The notes beneath the pieces were generated by a model, which searched no databases, was not told the origin of the DNA, and saw nothing but the letters and a program-made list of their open reading frames with translations. Positions 42,135 to 55,600 of a stretch of DNA of 64,000 nt are shown here, one piece after another. The stretch is from the NCBI GenBank assembly GCA_018873225.1, contig JAEILZ010000001.1:6262001-6326000 (forward strand). The letters run 5' to 3'. Made by a program: the position numbers and the translations under genes. The DNA is from [Phialemoniopsis] sp. UDSM-2020. Lineage: Eukaryota; Ascomycota; Sordariomycetes; Thyridiales; Thyridiaceae. The stretch's first letter is position 1; every line of letters begins with the position of its first letter.

Positions 42135-43745
42135 CTATGTGCCATCGTAACGTCTATTGCTCTGATGCCTTACCGCGGCATCAACATAACCAACAAAATC
42201 CTCCTCGGTCATGTACGTCCACTCAGCCTCCTGCCAACCAGCCTTAGTCTGGGGCGGCTGCCAGCCTTCTGGAACCGGTATTTCGTTGACGGTGGCGTTC
42301 CATTCTTCGGCCCACATGCAGCGCGCGGAAAAATGCGCCAAGCCGCGCATGCGTGCGATGGAGCGGAAGCCGCGCATGTCGAAGAACGGCGGCATGATCT
42401 CGACGACCGCCGACTCGGGCGGGAGGAACAACACATGTGTCATGGCGGCTCCGTGGTGGCCGACAAGAACATCAGTGGACTGGACAAGTTTCACCTGCTC
42501 TTCCAGGCTGATATCCGCAAAGTCGACAACATTGATGGTCGACTTGGGATGTTTCGCCCGGAGAGTGCCGACCCAAGTATCCAAGTCGATGAACTTTCTT
42601 GTGCCTTTGCGGTTGATGATGGTGATTGTTGGATCGATATTGACGTCGGATGGAGCTCGGGGAGTCAGCTCAAGGAAACGGAATACCCGACGCAGAAAGG
42701 TATCGAGCAGAAAATGGGTCTTGCACGTCTCGTGGTACACAGACTCCAGAAGGGCCGTCCAAAAGGGGCTGCTAGACCCTGCGAGGGGCAGGATCACGTT
42801 GCTAAAGCAAGTGCCCGGGGCAATGGAGCTGCGGCGTATGGGCGGATTACCCGTCACCATCGTCCACCACCGGTCGTAAACCTCCTCTCGATCGTCTTCA
42901 AAGACAACTTGTACGGCAGCAGCGTCGGGTCCGCTCAGCCAGGGCTTGCCAGTCTCTGGATGGATAGCCATCTGCAGTGTGTCCAGCGTGAGCATCGCCT
43001 GCCACGGCTCCATCAATTTGTGCCAAATGTTACTATTCTGCTCTCTGCGAGCAAGCAGTATCCAGCCGTCATCATACACATCTTTGGAACAATTGATGTT
43101 TCTTTTTGAGTCGAAATCCCATTCTTTGAGTTGTGTTCCGATTCCAGTCTCGAACCAGTATATGCCCATCTTATCCAGCGGAGGAAACGCATCGCTGACT
43201 TCAGTCGATCCTGTGGCATTCTGACCAGGCGTCTGAACATCGCATCGCAGGGTAAAAGGCTTCTCTGTTGGCGGCGAGATTTGAGCACTGGGTGGATTGT
43301 ACAGAACTCCTTGCGCGACACAGAATGGATCCTTCTGCCAGTCGCTTGTCCATGGAGCTCCCAGTCTCGGTGCTTCGAAACAATGTAATTGACCTGGTGA
43401 TTTGGTTTCACAATATGAGTGCTGATGCTCAGCTATGTGCGTGAGATACGAGGCGCCGTAAATGCGCTCGCAAGTCTTTTGATCTTCGGTGTTGTCGAGG
43501 TAATCGGGTGGGAAGGATGGCCCGGCGGGTACTCCACCCTTGTCTGGTATAGGACGATTTATGTGCTCGGCTTCGGGGCCTTGTCCTCGAAGAAATCCAT
43601 GGCCACTTTGGATCGAGTGAAGAGAGTATTGACTCCAAATCAAAAACCCAGCGACGGCAGTGCCTGTGAGCAAGTGCTTCGGAGATGGCTTAGGGAGTTG
43701 TTGTGACGAGTAGCAGCCACAATCCATATTTGACAAGCACAGCAT
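42135..43745 (-). CDS. GT61-family glycosyltransferase (EOGT/DUF563-like)
   Basis: Single exon, 536 residues from the ATG at 43745; the frame stays open a little further upstream but without an ATG. A signal-anchor-like segment (LLTGTAVAGFLIWSQY) lies near residues 24-39, so the protein is probably a type II Golgi membrane protein or secreted into the ER. The C-terminal half carries the family signature: ITIINRKGTRKFIDLD, then INVVDFADISLEEQVKLVQS, then DVLVGHHGAAMTHVLFLPP, then AVVEIMPP. This is characteristic of GT61 enzymes, which include EGF-domain O-GlcNAc transferase and xylosyltransferases. Several N-glycosylation sequons and paired Cys are present. Donor and acceptor sugars cannot be deduced. 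It lies next to the catabolic cluster but has no evident part in it. Confidence 0.9.
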   Translation of the reverse strand: MLCLSNMDCGCYSSQQLPKPSPKHLLTGTAVAGFLIWSQYSLHSIQSGHGFLRGQGPEAEHINRPIPDKGGVPAGPSFPPDYLDNTEDQKTCERIYGASYLTHIAEHQHSYCETKSPGQLHCFEAPRLGAPWTSDWQKDPFCVAQGVLYNPPSAQISPPTEKPFTLRCDVQTPGQNATGSTEVSDAFPPLDKMGIYWFETGIGTQLKEWDFDSKRNINCSKDVYDDGWILLARREQNSNIWHKLMEPWQAMLTLDTLQMAIHPETGKPWLSGPDAAAVQVVFEDDREEVYDRWWTMVTGNPPIRRSSIAPGTCFSNVILPLAGSSSPFWTALLESVYHETCKTHFLLDTFLRRVFRFLELTPRAPSDVNIDPTITIINRKGTRKFIDLDTWVGTLRAKHPKSTINVVDFADISLEEQVKLVQSTDVLVGHHGAAMTHVLFLPPESAVVEIMPPFFDMRGFRSIARMRGLAHFSARCMWAEEWNATVNEIPVPEGWQPPQTKAGWQEAEWTYMTEEDFVGYVDAAVRHQSNRRYDGT

Positions 43746-44097
43746 GTCTCCTGAGAGAACGATTTTGAGTACCAGCCACTTGAAATCTACTGATATCAAA
43801 GAGGGCGAAAGGAGAGCACGTTGGAAGGTGGGAAAACCAATTCATTAAAACCATTGAGGGCTGTAGCCGCGCGCGTCTACTGCTTGTGGGGTGATGTTGC
43901 ATCCATCCCAATGTTGGTTGTCTGACGGAATTACCAGGATGGTGTTGGTGCGCACGTCCGTTTCAACGATGGAATGTTGGTTCCAAGTTCCCGTGGCTGT
44001 GCAAATGTTCACTGTTGGATCATGCCAACGTTGGCATTGTATTCCGGCATTCCTCAATGTGTGATTATGGCATGCTCAAATCTGACTACTTCGAAAC
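43746..44097. other. Intergenic region
   Basis: About 350 bases between two minus-strand genes: promoter of the GT61-type gene and the 3' end of the monooxygenase. Nothing further seen. Confidence 0.5.
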
Positions 44098-45907
44098 TTA
44101 AAATGAGAGATCGCCTCCCTCCACTTCGCGCAGGGTGAGGCCGTTCCCCATTAATTTGAACCTGTTTGGGCCATTATACTCAATGTTGAAATCCTCCGTG
44201 CGAAAGCTTTCGAGTATCTCTTTGTAGTGGAGAATGCTGCCGGCATACATGGCTGTGACCTTGCCATCGAGTTTGTGATTCTTGTACCATGACCGGCACC
44301 CGCTTGTCCAGACGGTTCGCTTCATGAACTCTTGCGTGTATGTGTTGTAGTCCGCCGTTGCTGCAGCGTCAACTGTGACAGATCTACCTGCAGTCAGTAC
44401 ATGTGTGCGGAGGTCCGTGGAAGTGTTACCGGCAAAGCACTCACCTGATATCCTCGCTGGCAATCTTCTTGCACCACCTCAAGATGTACTCCGCTGTCCA
44501 CTCCATCACCGCTAGCAGACTTCCATGCCCCACGGGGCAGTTCGGTCCGTTGAAGATGAAGTAATTGGGCATGTTGGGCGCACAGATGCCAAAGTAGGCG
44601 GCAGGGTCGTCTCTCCACTGATCAGCCAACTTGACACCATTGCTCCCTGCAATGTCCCAGGCCGGAAGGAAACTGACGTCGAATCCTGTGGCGCAAATAA
44701 TGATGTCCAGCTCCTCAACTCCGTTGCGAGTTTTAATGCCATCCTCCGTAATCTCGTCAATCTCAGCAAACTCTGCGACAACGTTGGACTCCTGCAGTGC
44801 TTCGAGATAACCCTCGCCAAGTGTGAGACGCCTGCAGCCCACTTTCCATTCGGGGATGAGCTTGGCCCATAGCTCTGGATCATTGTTGAGCCTCCTCTTC
44901 ATTTCGTCCGTGAAAGCCTTTGCAACGGCGGTTTGTTGAGGGGTACCATCTAACAGGGCATAGAAGAACTGGTTAAAGTTGTGTTCAATCGTCTTGCGGA
45001 GCTTAAGAAGCTCCTGAGGATTGTCTCTGAGAAGTTTCTTTTGTTCTTCCGTATAAGCAAAGTTCTTGCCCTCTGGCGTGAGATCGCTCGAGTATGGGAC
45101 GGAAATCCATGTTGAGCTGCGGATATAGTTGACGATCTTGCCAGCTGATTGTTGCATCTTGGGGAGAATCTGGATCGCCGACGACCCGTTGCCAATCAGT
45201 CCGATGCGCTTCCCTGCCCAATCCAGTGACGGGTCCCATGAGGCGCTGTGGATGATTTTACCCTTGAAAGAGTGCAGTCCGCGGATCTCAGGCCACTTCC
45301 ATTTGTTGAGGATACCTGACCCGTTGATGAGCACATCTGCCTCGTCATTCAAGATCGTCCCGTTCTGGTCGATCTGCAACATCCATCTGCTCTTTTCGTC
45401 ATCCCAGATGCTCGAAATAACCCTGCTGTTGAATTGGACGCGTTCGTCAAGGTTGTACTTGTCCGTGATCTTCTTGATATACTCCCAGATCTCTTGTCCA
45501 CCGGCATAGAAGTGACTCCAGTCGGGGTTCGGCTCCCAGGAAAACGTGTATATATGCGCAGGGACCTGATGACTGATTAGGGACCATAAACATAAGACTT
45601 CAACGCGTGGCACATCACTTACGTCACAGGCAACGCCGGGATATCTGTTTTCCAGCCAAGTTCCGCCGACGTCGCTGTTCTTCTCGTAGATTTGGAGGTC
45701 AATGAAATCATTCATTGGCGTTTGGTATTTGTACTTGTATGCCAACATCAGACCACTGTATCCCGCCCCGATGCACACGACGCGAAGCTTTTGGGGTTTG
45801 TAGACCGGATCGTTTGAAACAGGAACCCAGTTCGAGGGCAGTCCACTGGGCCTGCCATTGAGGGCCTGGCTAGAAGAGCCTCCTCTGATCTCATCTTTGA
45901 CAAACAT
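44098..45907 (-). CDS. FAD-dependent Baeyer-Villiger monooxygenase
   Basis: NADPH- and O2-dependent flavoenzyme that inserts oxygen next to a ketone carbonyl to give an ester or lactone. Exons 45907-45623, 45565-44445 and 44383-44098 give 563 residues. Intron 1 (45566-45622) is 57 nt and stop-free, so retention would add 19 residues. Intron 2 uses a TAG acceptor because the earlier CAG would give an immediate stop. Motifs: the first dinucleotide fold VVCIGAGYSGLML; the GGTWLENRYPGVACDVP segment; the BVMO fingerprint FxGxxxHxxxW[P/D] as FKGKIIHSASWD; the NADPH fold IGLIGNGSSAIQI; and ATGFDVSF. It is divergent from an esterase gene 0.7 kb away, a pairing that suits ketone-to-ester-to-acid plus alcohol conversion. 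The substrate, aryl or cyclic ketone, is not fixed by sequence. Confidence 0.95.
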
Positions 45908-46597
45908 TGTTAAGGGAGAAATGAATTGACCAATACAGAAAAGATTCGATCTGCTGAGAGATTGCAGGTGATACCTGGATGTCTGTTTAGATCATGGTCA
46001 AACATGTCCAAGTAAACTCTTCTTATCCTCTCTATTTCGCTTCGGGCTGGAGGATATTGGCATCAGCTCATCATTCATTCGTTCTCAAAGCAGTCCCGAC
46101 ACGCGTGACTTAGCCCACTAGGCAGCAACTGGTATCCGAAAAGCGCCATTGTGCCAACCCGCAGCCCGGATGTGGGCCCGAAAACATCGGAACGGCACGT
46201 CTCAGACGGTGCCGAGCTCATTGTCGGAACTTTGAGTCTAATTTACTTTATGGTTCGGAAGCCGGGTCTTCCTGTCGGGTAGACATAGTCCACAGGCTGT
46301 GAAAGACATCATAGCCTAAGACACCCCTTGACCCCGTGGGGAAGTGGGTTATCGGATGGCGGTTATCATCCGGCTGGCTGGTAGGTCTAGTCCTCATGGA
46401 TTAAAGGACTTTCGATTCGGCAGGGATTGCAGCGAAGACAATAATCGCATACAGAGCAACAGGCAATTGAGATATGTGGTAAGGCAGTAGATTAAACCCG
46501 TCGTGTCGTGCATCTGCTGAACATCGTCCCCCGACTGCATCGGCAAACCCCCTCACAACTTAAAGCTCACGACACAGTTCTTTCACAATACGTAGCC
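45908..46597. promoter_or_regulatory. Divergent promoter, Baeyer-Villiger monooxygenase and esterase
   Basis: 690 bases between the two starts. It contains CCG(N7)CGG at 46179-46191 and a near-palindrome CGGCACGTCTCAGACGGTGCCG at 46193-46214 with CGG/CCG ends, the form bound by dimeric Zn2Cys6 proteins. A regulator of this kind is encoded 6.4 kb away. Binding is inferred. Confidence 0.5.
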
Positions 46598-47704
46598 ATG
46601 GACAAGTATACAAAATCATGGATGGAAGTCAGTTGCACTGATGAGCCTTTCTGTCTCATTTTACGAAATACTGACTATTTTGAGCAGGTGGAGGAAAGCC
46701 TGGGAAACGTCCGCCCTGTCCTGAAAGGATCAGTAGAGGAGATGCGGGAGCAGTACGCAAGCCTGGGATCGTTCTTGGCTTCACAGTACGAATCACAAGC
46801 ACATAATGTCTCGACAAGCGATGGATGTATCGACGGTATTCGGTATCGTTTGTATCGACCAGGCGGCACGGATGAAAAGTTACAGCCCATTGGTCTTTAT
46901 TACCATTCTGGTGGTTTCATCATGGGAGACCTTGACTCAGACGACCAGGTTTGTCGTACAATTGCTCAGGCAGCCAGGGTAGTCCTTGTCAGCGTGGAAT
47001 ATCGTCTGTCTCCGGAACATCAAGCTCCAGCTCATCTGCAAGATGCGCTCAAGCTATTTGCGTGGGTACGTCGCGGTGAAAACCAGGAGAAGGAATTGGC
47101 TTTCCTTGCAGTCTGGCAGGTGGACTAACCAGATTTTGTCTGATAGGCTTACGAAAATGGCCACCAGCTTCAGGGCAGCAGGTCTACGATGTTCACTATT
47201 GGCGCCTCCGCTGGTGCAGCACTTGCTCTTGCTGTTACGCGCAAGGTGGTGCTCGGTCAAGCTGGCATTCCTGCGAATGCTGTCAAAGGGACCATTGCGT
47301 TATGCCCGCCAACCACTCACCCGGATAACGTCCCAAGCATCTATGAAAGCGACTACCTCTCATACGAAGAGAACAGCGATAATGTGCCTGTAATCGACAG
47401 GCATTCTATGGTACAATTCTACAAATACTCGGGTCTCCGAAGCGATGATCAAGAGTATTTTGCTTTGCTGGACACCGCTGCCCATAGCAAGTTCCCTCGA
47501 ACATATATCGTGACATGTGAAATGGATCCACTTCGAGATGATGGAAAGATTTTGCAGCAAGCCCTAATTGAGGCCAAGTGTCCTGTGCGAGCGGAACACT
47601 ATGTGCGTTTACCGCACTGTTTCTGGATTTTCCCGTCTCTGCCGGAGACCACGACTTTCTATAAAGCTACAGCGGAGGGGATTAACTGGGTCTTGAGTCA
47701 TTGA
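46598..47704 (+). CDS. Esterase/lipase of the HSL-type alpha/beta-hydrolase family
   Basis: Exons 46598-46627, 46688-47065 and 47147-47704 give 321 residues. Intron 1 (60 nt) is stop-free and in frame. I splice it because it has GTCAGT, TACTGAC and GAGCAG and because removal gives a family-like N-terminus (SWMEVEESLGNVRPVL). Catalytic residues: nucleophile Ser157 in GASAG, Asp in CEMDPLRDDG, and His in RLPHCF. The oxyanion-hole motif, HGGG in the family, is HSGG at 83-86. YRLSPEHQAPAHLQDA is typical of hormone-sensitive-lipase-like esterases. No signal peptide, so cytosolic. It is divergent from a Baeyer-Villiger monooxygenase and probably hydrolyses the ester that enzyme makes. Confidence 0.9.
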
Positions 47705-48267
47705 TAGGAATGGTTATGAAGAGGCGCATAGACGTCTTAATCTTTTGGGTTGGCATGTATGTGGGCAGTGGATCTGGCAAGACATGGCATATACGTGAGC
47801 TTCTCTCAGCACGCCGCAATACGAAGCTATCTATGGTAAAGCCTGAAGGTCAATCTGAAGAAGTGACTCGTTAACACATGCCAGAAACTTGACACTAACG
47901 CTTGTTCCTTTGGTGTTTGATGAAGGATTTCCTAACGCCAGTAGACATCCTTTCGATATGGAGACACAGACCAGTCTCGCACGCAACACCAATGGTTTAT
48001 TATGACAACAAGCAACAAAAGCGAAATGAAGAACTATTTGATTTTTAGTGACAGCTGAAAGCTGACTCTAGTGGATTGATCAACTCTAGGCTATTGTCCG
48101 CAATGCTACTCAATGACTGGAGTCATGCTTTGATACATAACCTGCTCGAGAGTCTGTTCAAGGGCTGTGAGATGGGAGCACCTCTGTAGTTCAAAAACCA
48201 GTTATAGCTCTATTTCCCGAGTGAGATTATCCCACCATCTAAATGCTCCCAGAGCATCACCAAATAT
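47705..48267. other. Intergenic region between convergent genes
   Basis: 3' flanks of the esterase (plus) and the phenol-hydroxylase-type gene (minus). No frame, RNA or repeat recognised. Confidence 0.5.
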
Positions 48268-50542
<2,275 letters not shown>

Positions 50543-52956
50543 GGCTTGGGAAGATGGCGGACGTGAAAGGAAAATGTATGAAAGTTGGACAGAGGATATC
50601 AAGAGAGGGGAATGGAACAGAAAGGAAGCGTCAGGTTAAGCCTCACAAGTATGGGAGACGTTGGGCTTTATCAAGCCTAGCAAATCAACGCTGGCTGTTG
50701 AAAATGGTCGATCCCTAATGGTTGCTCAAACTGATGATTATGTCGGATCAGCAACCAGCATCCACCCTGCATGCGATCCTCTCGGCACTCTGCGTCATTT
50801 GCTGAGAAGCGAGTGGGAAGCGACTGCACACGCACGCACGCACACTGGCATGGCAGCGGGGAAGCCTTGGAAGCCGGGAGGGGACCCGGTTCGGATGCTG
50901 ACCCACGAGTCTTGGAAACGACACACATCGGCAGTTTTGCCCGGCTGTCGCCGTGCGCCACTTCGGTTGTGACCTTTCCGAAGCGAACCTGCGTCTGTGA
51001 CCCAAATGTCAAGGGACCTTCATTACAATGCTTTGTGGCGCGTGATTGAGCGCAGTGTTTGACACGGCTTTCTATTATTTGTTCTCCCCGTCTTTTTTCA
51101 GTCCAACTTGGCAAATTCACAAACTGGGCTGCGTATATAAGCACTAAGGGTCTTTGTTGGGTCATTGAATGTTACTACAGTATTTGGACATAAAATGAAG
51201 GGCTAAGGCAGACAGATGGATTACTCACACGACTTAGCATGCACTCAAATATATATAACCTTGCGAACTTTTACCGAAACTTGAAACATTCCTGCAAGAA
51301 GCGTGATATCTGACCATTTCCATGTGATCTGCAGAGTGCTGTGGGAACACGCAGCAATTCGACGGCTGATCCTTCCCCAGAGACTATTTGAATGTGTTTT
51401 ACCACTACCTCGGCCGTCTTTGAAATTGAAATTTTGTATTCTAAGTGGAAAGACACCTTCAAATTGTTGCTCTGTTTTTGAATCTGGCAATCAGGTCTTT
51501 CCTGACGGTTAAGACAGTGTGCTCAAGCTGATACTTGGAGTTTCAGTCGCAGATTTGACTAATTAGCAACTTATGACATTCTATAACAATGTAACACGGA
51601 TGTAAGTTGTGCGAGTCACCAACTATACATAGAAGAGGGGTATGATCATCAAAACGGACAGGTGAACATTGACGACCAAGTAAAGTGAGAAGCCTTCCAA
51701 TCGGCACATCGTCGGAAAGTTAAGTTGAATCACTGGATATGGTGTTCTACGGCAAAGTACAACGAGAAATTGTTGTCTTAATCCATCATGACCTTGCCTT
51801 TGAACCTGCAAATCTTCTAAGCTGGACCCAGCTAAGATCACCTGGCCTGGAAAGCGATGGCAAGAGGATAGGGCGAAATATCGACAGCGTGTATTGACAG
51901 CTGTCTCGAACATCGATTGCTCATAGCATTTTTGAATACCCCAGGAGGGAAATATGGTTTACTTTCTTATCCCCTCAAGTGCTGTGGCATCACACCTACG
52001 TGATTTGGTAATCGGCTTGATGCCACAGCACTTGAGAGGATACTGGTTCGTCCTCAAAGAGCAAAGAATCCCTCTCGCGGCGGCTGAATCGTCTTGACTA
52101 ACAACGTAAACAACTGTGCGGCAAATTGATTTGCGCTGCTAGAAGCAGGGGAGGGGAGGACAGTAGGGTTCTCCACCCACCAACCCGGCATCCGAAGCGC
52201 TATCATCGGATCGGATGCAGGGTTCTCTGTGTTAGTCCCCTCTAACCCCCGATGTGGTTCACAATCCATTCGTCCGTGCCCATCGACACGAATGTCTCAC
52301 ACGAAGTTGGCTGTGGATAGATCGATGGAGACATGTGCCGATCATCAACCGCGAGGTGGGCAACCTTGGCTTAAGGCTGTTCCATTTTGTATCAGGGGCG
52401 GATCCCCTTGCAGGCGCGGGAAACTCGTGACAAGGATACCCATTACCAGGTATCGCGACCGTCTCAGTGGACCATGTATCAATCAAGTGCATGCTTCTGG
52501 CCGGTGTCCCGTCTATCATGATATGTAGCTGTCGGTCGGTCGTCCTACACCTCAGTGCTGGGACCAGTCCGTGAGAGCTGAAGCTGGTCCCACCACGCTA
52601 ATCATCACCACCACGACCAAGCTATGACTAGCCTGGAGGATAGCGGACTAAGTCTACCAAGGTGTGCGACATCCCCGCAACTAGAAGGGATAGTGCCATG
52701 GCTGGACATCACAATTTGATCACGCACCAACACGTCCCCGCAATGAGTGATGAGGCGCGGGGCCCCAGGCCAAGGACATCACCAACGCGAATGCTGGGAC
52801 ATAGAGTGGAGGGCCTGACCATTGTGTTGTCTCCTATTTGCGTTCTCCCATCCAACATCAGAAGCTCGGCCGCTGCTTGACCTGATCTGGAGAGATATTA
52901 AGACGCTCGCCCCACCTGCGTCTTGAACGGTCTCTGCAACGTACGTCTACACAATC
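50543..52956. promoter_or_regulatory. Divergent intergenic region, phenol hydroxylase and Zn2Cys6 gene, 2.4 kb
   Basis: Large non-coding stretch between two divergent starts. It contains a small GCAC microsatellite near 50825-50847 and a strong inverted repeat at 51968-52042. No convincing frame on either strand. Confidence 0.55.
51968..52042. repeat. 25-bp inverted repeat (24/25) with 25-base spacer, potential hairpin
   Basis: Left arm 51968-51992 contains CTCAAGTGCTGTGGCATCA. Right arm 52018-52042 contains TGATGCCACAGCACTTGAG. The 25-base arms are reverse complements with one mismatch (51973 against 52037). The total of 75 bases could fold as a hairpin, or be a relic of a foldback element. 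Confidence 0.88.
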
Positions 52957-55269
52957 ATGCCGACCCGGAAAATCAAACAAAGCGAAAGACGCCGCTGTCC
53001 TCAGGCTTGTCGAAGTTGCAAGCGGCGTAAAGAGCGATGCAATGGCCTCCAGCCCTGCAGCCGCTGTGTCGACAGGGGTGTCCAACACGAATGCTCCTTC
53101 GTGCGACCTGTCGAGTTGGCCGAAAACGCAGCCGAGTCCTGGAACTCATTGGCCAGCCCCGGCTCTGCTGCATCTAACAGTCAATCATCTCAAGGAGTGC
53201 AAAGCTGGCACCACTCATATCGAGATAGATCGCCTCATGTCATCATTGTCAATCCGGAGGCAGCAGAGCCAGGCTGTGGAGGCGGTAATCTCCCTGGCCA
53301 CCGTCGACGTCGGACGTCTCAAGTCTTCATGTCCGCTCAACCGACTCCGGTTCCAAATCTTGCCCGCTTGATACAAAGCAGCAAGGGCCATCTCATCTTT
53401 ATCGGTGATTCTGCTAATCAGTGCTTCTTGCATACCCTTCGTCGCCTTATGCGCGACGCAATAGGGTCTTGTGCCTTCACAAACGACCCGTTGCAACAGA
53501 TGCTTGTCGAAGCAACTCCGGCCTGTCGGAAGTCAAGGTTGAGCGCGTTGCTGGAGAGCCCACCGACATTACCAACTCGGACAGAATTCACGAACCTTCT
53601 GCGATGGTTCCTCCGCGCGACAAGCTGCGTCCTAAGCCTCTTTGACGAAGCCGAACTAAGAGACAGCCTCCTTCATTGGGCACAAGAGCAGCGGCAAGTC
53701 GAGAACACTCTACTAGAACACGACGACACTACGTCACGGCGTGGAGCTACCGATGCCGTCTACTTTCTTGTATTTGCTATCGGAGCACAAACGAGCACGG
53801 AAGACCTGGACGACATTGCCGAGCAATACTTCAATTACGGCCGAGACTTGACAATGCCGGGGGCGATCGAAGAGCCCGATCTGTCTAGCATTCAAGCCTA
53901 CGTCTTGATCACCATGTTTCTCCTGGGCGCTTCCAGACGCAATGCAGCCTTCATGTACCTTGGGATCGCCGTACGTGCGGCCTACGCATTGGGTATCCAT
54001 CGAGCCCAGGTGAATGCCATTTTCGACCCCACCGAATGCGCCGCCCGCGAACGTTTGTGGAGAGTACTACGCATCCTGGACTTGTTCTTAAGCGCCTCGA
54101 TGGGGAGGCCTCCATCGACGATTGAAACAAGGGACACGAAAGCCGCAGAGGGTGGCTACTCCGCGTCAAACGACCTCTGCGCCATCTTTGAAGAGATATT
54201 GACGGACGTCTACTCTAAGCGTACAGTGTCGACTGCGGTGCTAGAGCGGATTAGCGAGCACCACAGGCTCTGGTCATCACGATTCACTGCAGGCCTCGCT
54301 ACCGACGGCATACCACCGGAAGAGTTCAGTGAAATCGAAGGGGTTAAAGAGCCTAATATCGGACTCTATCACTTGAAAGAAGCCTACTACTGGACAATCA
54401 TGCTCCTTTCACAGCCCTTCCTGATTGAAAACGTCGCCAGCCACATATCGAGGGCGGGAATGTCAGGGCAAGCCACTCCGCATGGTCTGAGCACCCCATC
54501 ACACGCGGCAACGGATCAGATTCTCGCATATGCTTGTGTCGACTCTGCCATACGTACCTTGAACTTGTTGCACGGTCTTCTCTCGTCTCCGAGATTACCA
54601 AAACGACTTCCTTTCATCGTGAACTCGGTATTTGTGTCGGCACTTGTCTTGGGCTTAGCACAATTTGGCGACCTAGATCGGGTCTTTCCGATAGACAAAA
54701 GCCTTGCCGCGGCCCATCGCCTCCTTTCTCTTTTCGGCTGTCATGATGCCATTGCACAAAGGTACATGTCGCTTGTAGCGGACATCCAAGCTGCATGTGA
54801 CATCTACATTGAGAAGAGGGCACGCCGCAAGATGGAGAGCCACAGTACTCTTATCGGTGGGTTGTTTGGGACGGTTGAAGACGGCGACGCCAACCCGCGA
54901 ACACCGTCTCTGTTGAGCCCGGACAGAACAGCACTGTCGCAAACTGCGCAGACTCAACCACCCGGTATAGGTCTGACACCACCCGTCACCGAGACAGACG
55001 AGCGCACAGCCACAGATTACGGGAGCACTTTGTTCGGCGCCCCGTTTGCTGGCGCGGACGATCACTTTATGGACTTTGGGGAAGAGGATAGCATTCAGAT
55101 GCTGTCCGATTTCCCCGGCATAGCCGAGAACATTTTCCCCATGTCTCCTCGCACAGTCGACTTTGACTCTTTTGCTAGAGGCTTGCCTCTGTTTCCGACC
55201 ATGGATGCCTCCATGGTACGGACAGGTGATGACTTGATGGGTTGCGAACTCGGTCTGGGATCTCTGTAA
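52957..55269 (+). CDS. Zn2Cys6 transcription factor, probable cluster activator
   Basis: Single exon, 770 residues. The zinc cluster is near the N-terminus, CRSCKRRKERCNGLQPCSRC onward, with Cys at 18, 21, 28, 34, 37 and 46 (CX2CX6CX5CX2CX8C), preceded by a basic tract. A GHLIFIGDSANQCFLHTLRR motif lies near residue 145. The fungal middle-homology region has IQAYVLITMFLLGASRRNAAF, GIAVRAAYALGIHRAQVN and LFLSASMGRPPS. These match the regulator at 34602-37143 closely in order and wording, so the two are paralogues. The C-terminus is acidic (DDHFMDFGEEDSIQMLSDF), as in activation domains. It sits inside the oxidative gene cluster, next to the phenol hydroxylase and the GPR1/FUN34 transporter, and may control them. 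Confidence 0.93.
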   Translation: MPTRKIKQSERRRCPQACRSCKRRKERCNGLQPCSRCVDRGVQHECSFVRPVELAENAAESWNSLASPGSAASNSQSSQGVQSWHHSYRDRSPHVIIVNPEAAEPGCGGGNLPGHRRRRTSQVFMSAQPTPVPNLARLIQSSKGHLIFIGDSANQCFLHTLRRLMRDAIGSCAFTNDPLQQMLVEATPACRKSRLSALLESPPTLPTRTEFTNLLRWFLRATSCVLSLFDEAELRDSLLHWAQEQRQVENTLLEHDDTTSRRGATDAVYFLVFAIGAQTSTEDLDDIAEQYFNYGRDLTMPGAIEEPDLSSIQAYVLITMFLLGASRRNAAFMYLGIAVRAAYALGIHRAQVNAIFDPTECAARERLWRVLRILDLFLSASMGRPPSTIETRDTKAAEGGYSASNDLCAIFEEILTDVYSKRTVSTAVLERISEHHRLWSSRFTAGLATDGIPPEEFSEIEGVKEPNIGLYHLKEAYYWTIMLLSQPFLIENVASHISRAGMSGQATPHGLSTPSHAATDQILAYACVDSAIRTLNLLHGLLSSPRLPKRLPFIVNSVFVSALVLGLAQFGDLDRVFPIDKSLAAAHRLLSLFGCHDAIAQRYMSLVADIQAACDIYIEKRARRKMESHSTLIGGLFGTVEDGDANPRTPSLLSPDRTALSQTAQTQPPGIGLTPPVTETDERTATDYGSTLFGAPFAGADDHFMDFGEEDSIQMLSDFPGIAENIFPMSPRTVDFDSFARGLPLFPTMDASMVRTGDDLMGCELGLGSL

Positions 55270-55600
55270 CTTTTCAATGCCATGTAATAATTGAAATTAT
55301 CATTAAGCCATATATCTGCACTTGGTGACAAGTTCCGGTGCAGCCCAACCCTCGAAAACCTCTTGCGTTCTTATCATATCCTCCTTTCAGGATTACTTCC
55401 AACTTGCAAAAGGACAAAAGTTAGATTATTGTGCGTGATAGAGCCAAGAGAAACACATCGCAAAGTTGATAGCCGAATATCCTGAGAACAGGCGATGTAC
55501 TGAGAACAATGACAATCAGAACTGCCTGCCAAGCTCAAACTCACGTAACGGGTAGAGAGTCCAGACGACCTGACTAAGAAATATTGATGTCAAATTACCA
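55270..55600. other. Intergenic region between convergent genes
   Basis: Short 3' flanks of the Zn2Cys6 gene (plus) and the GPR1/FUN34-type gene (minus). Nothing seen. Confidence 0.5.
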
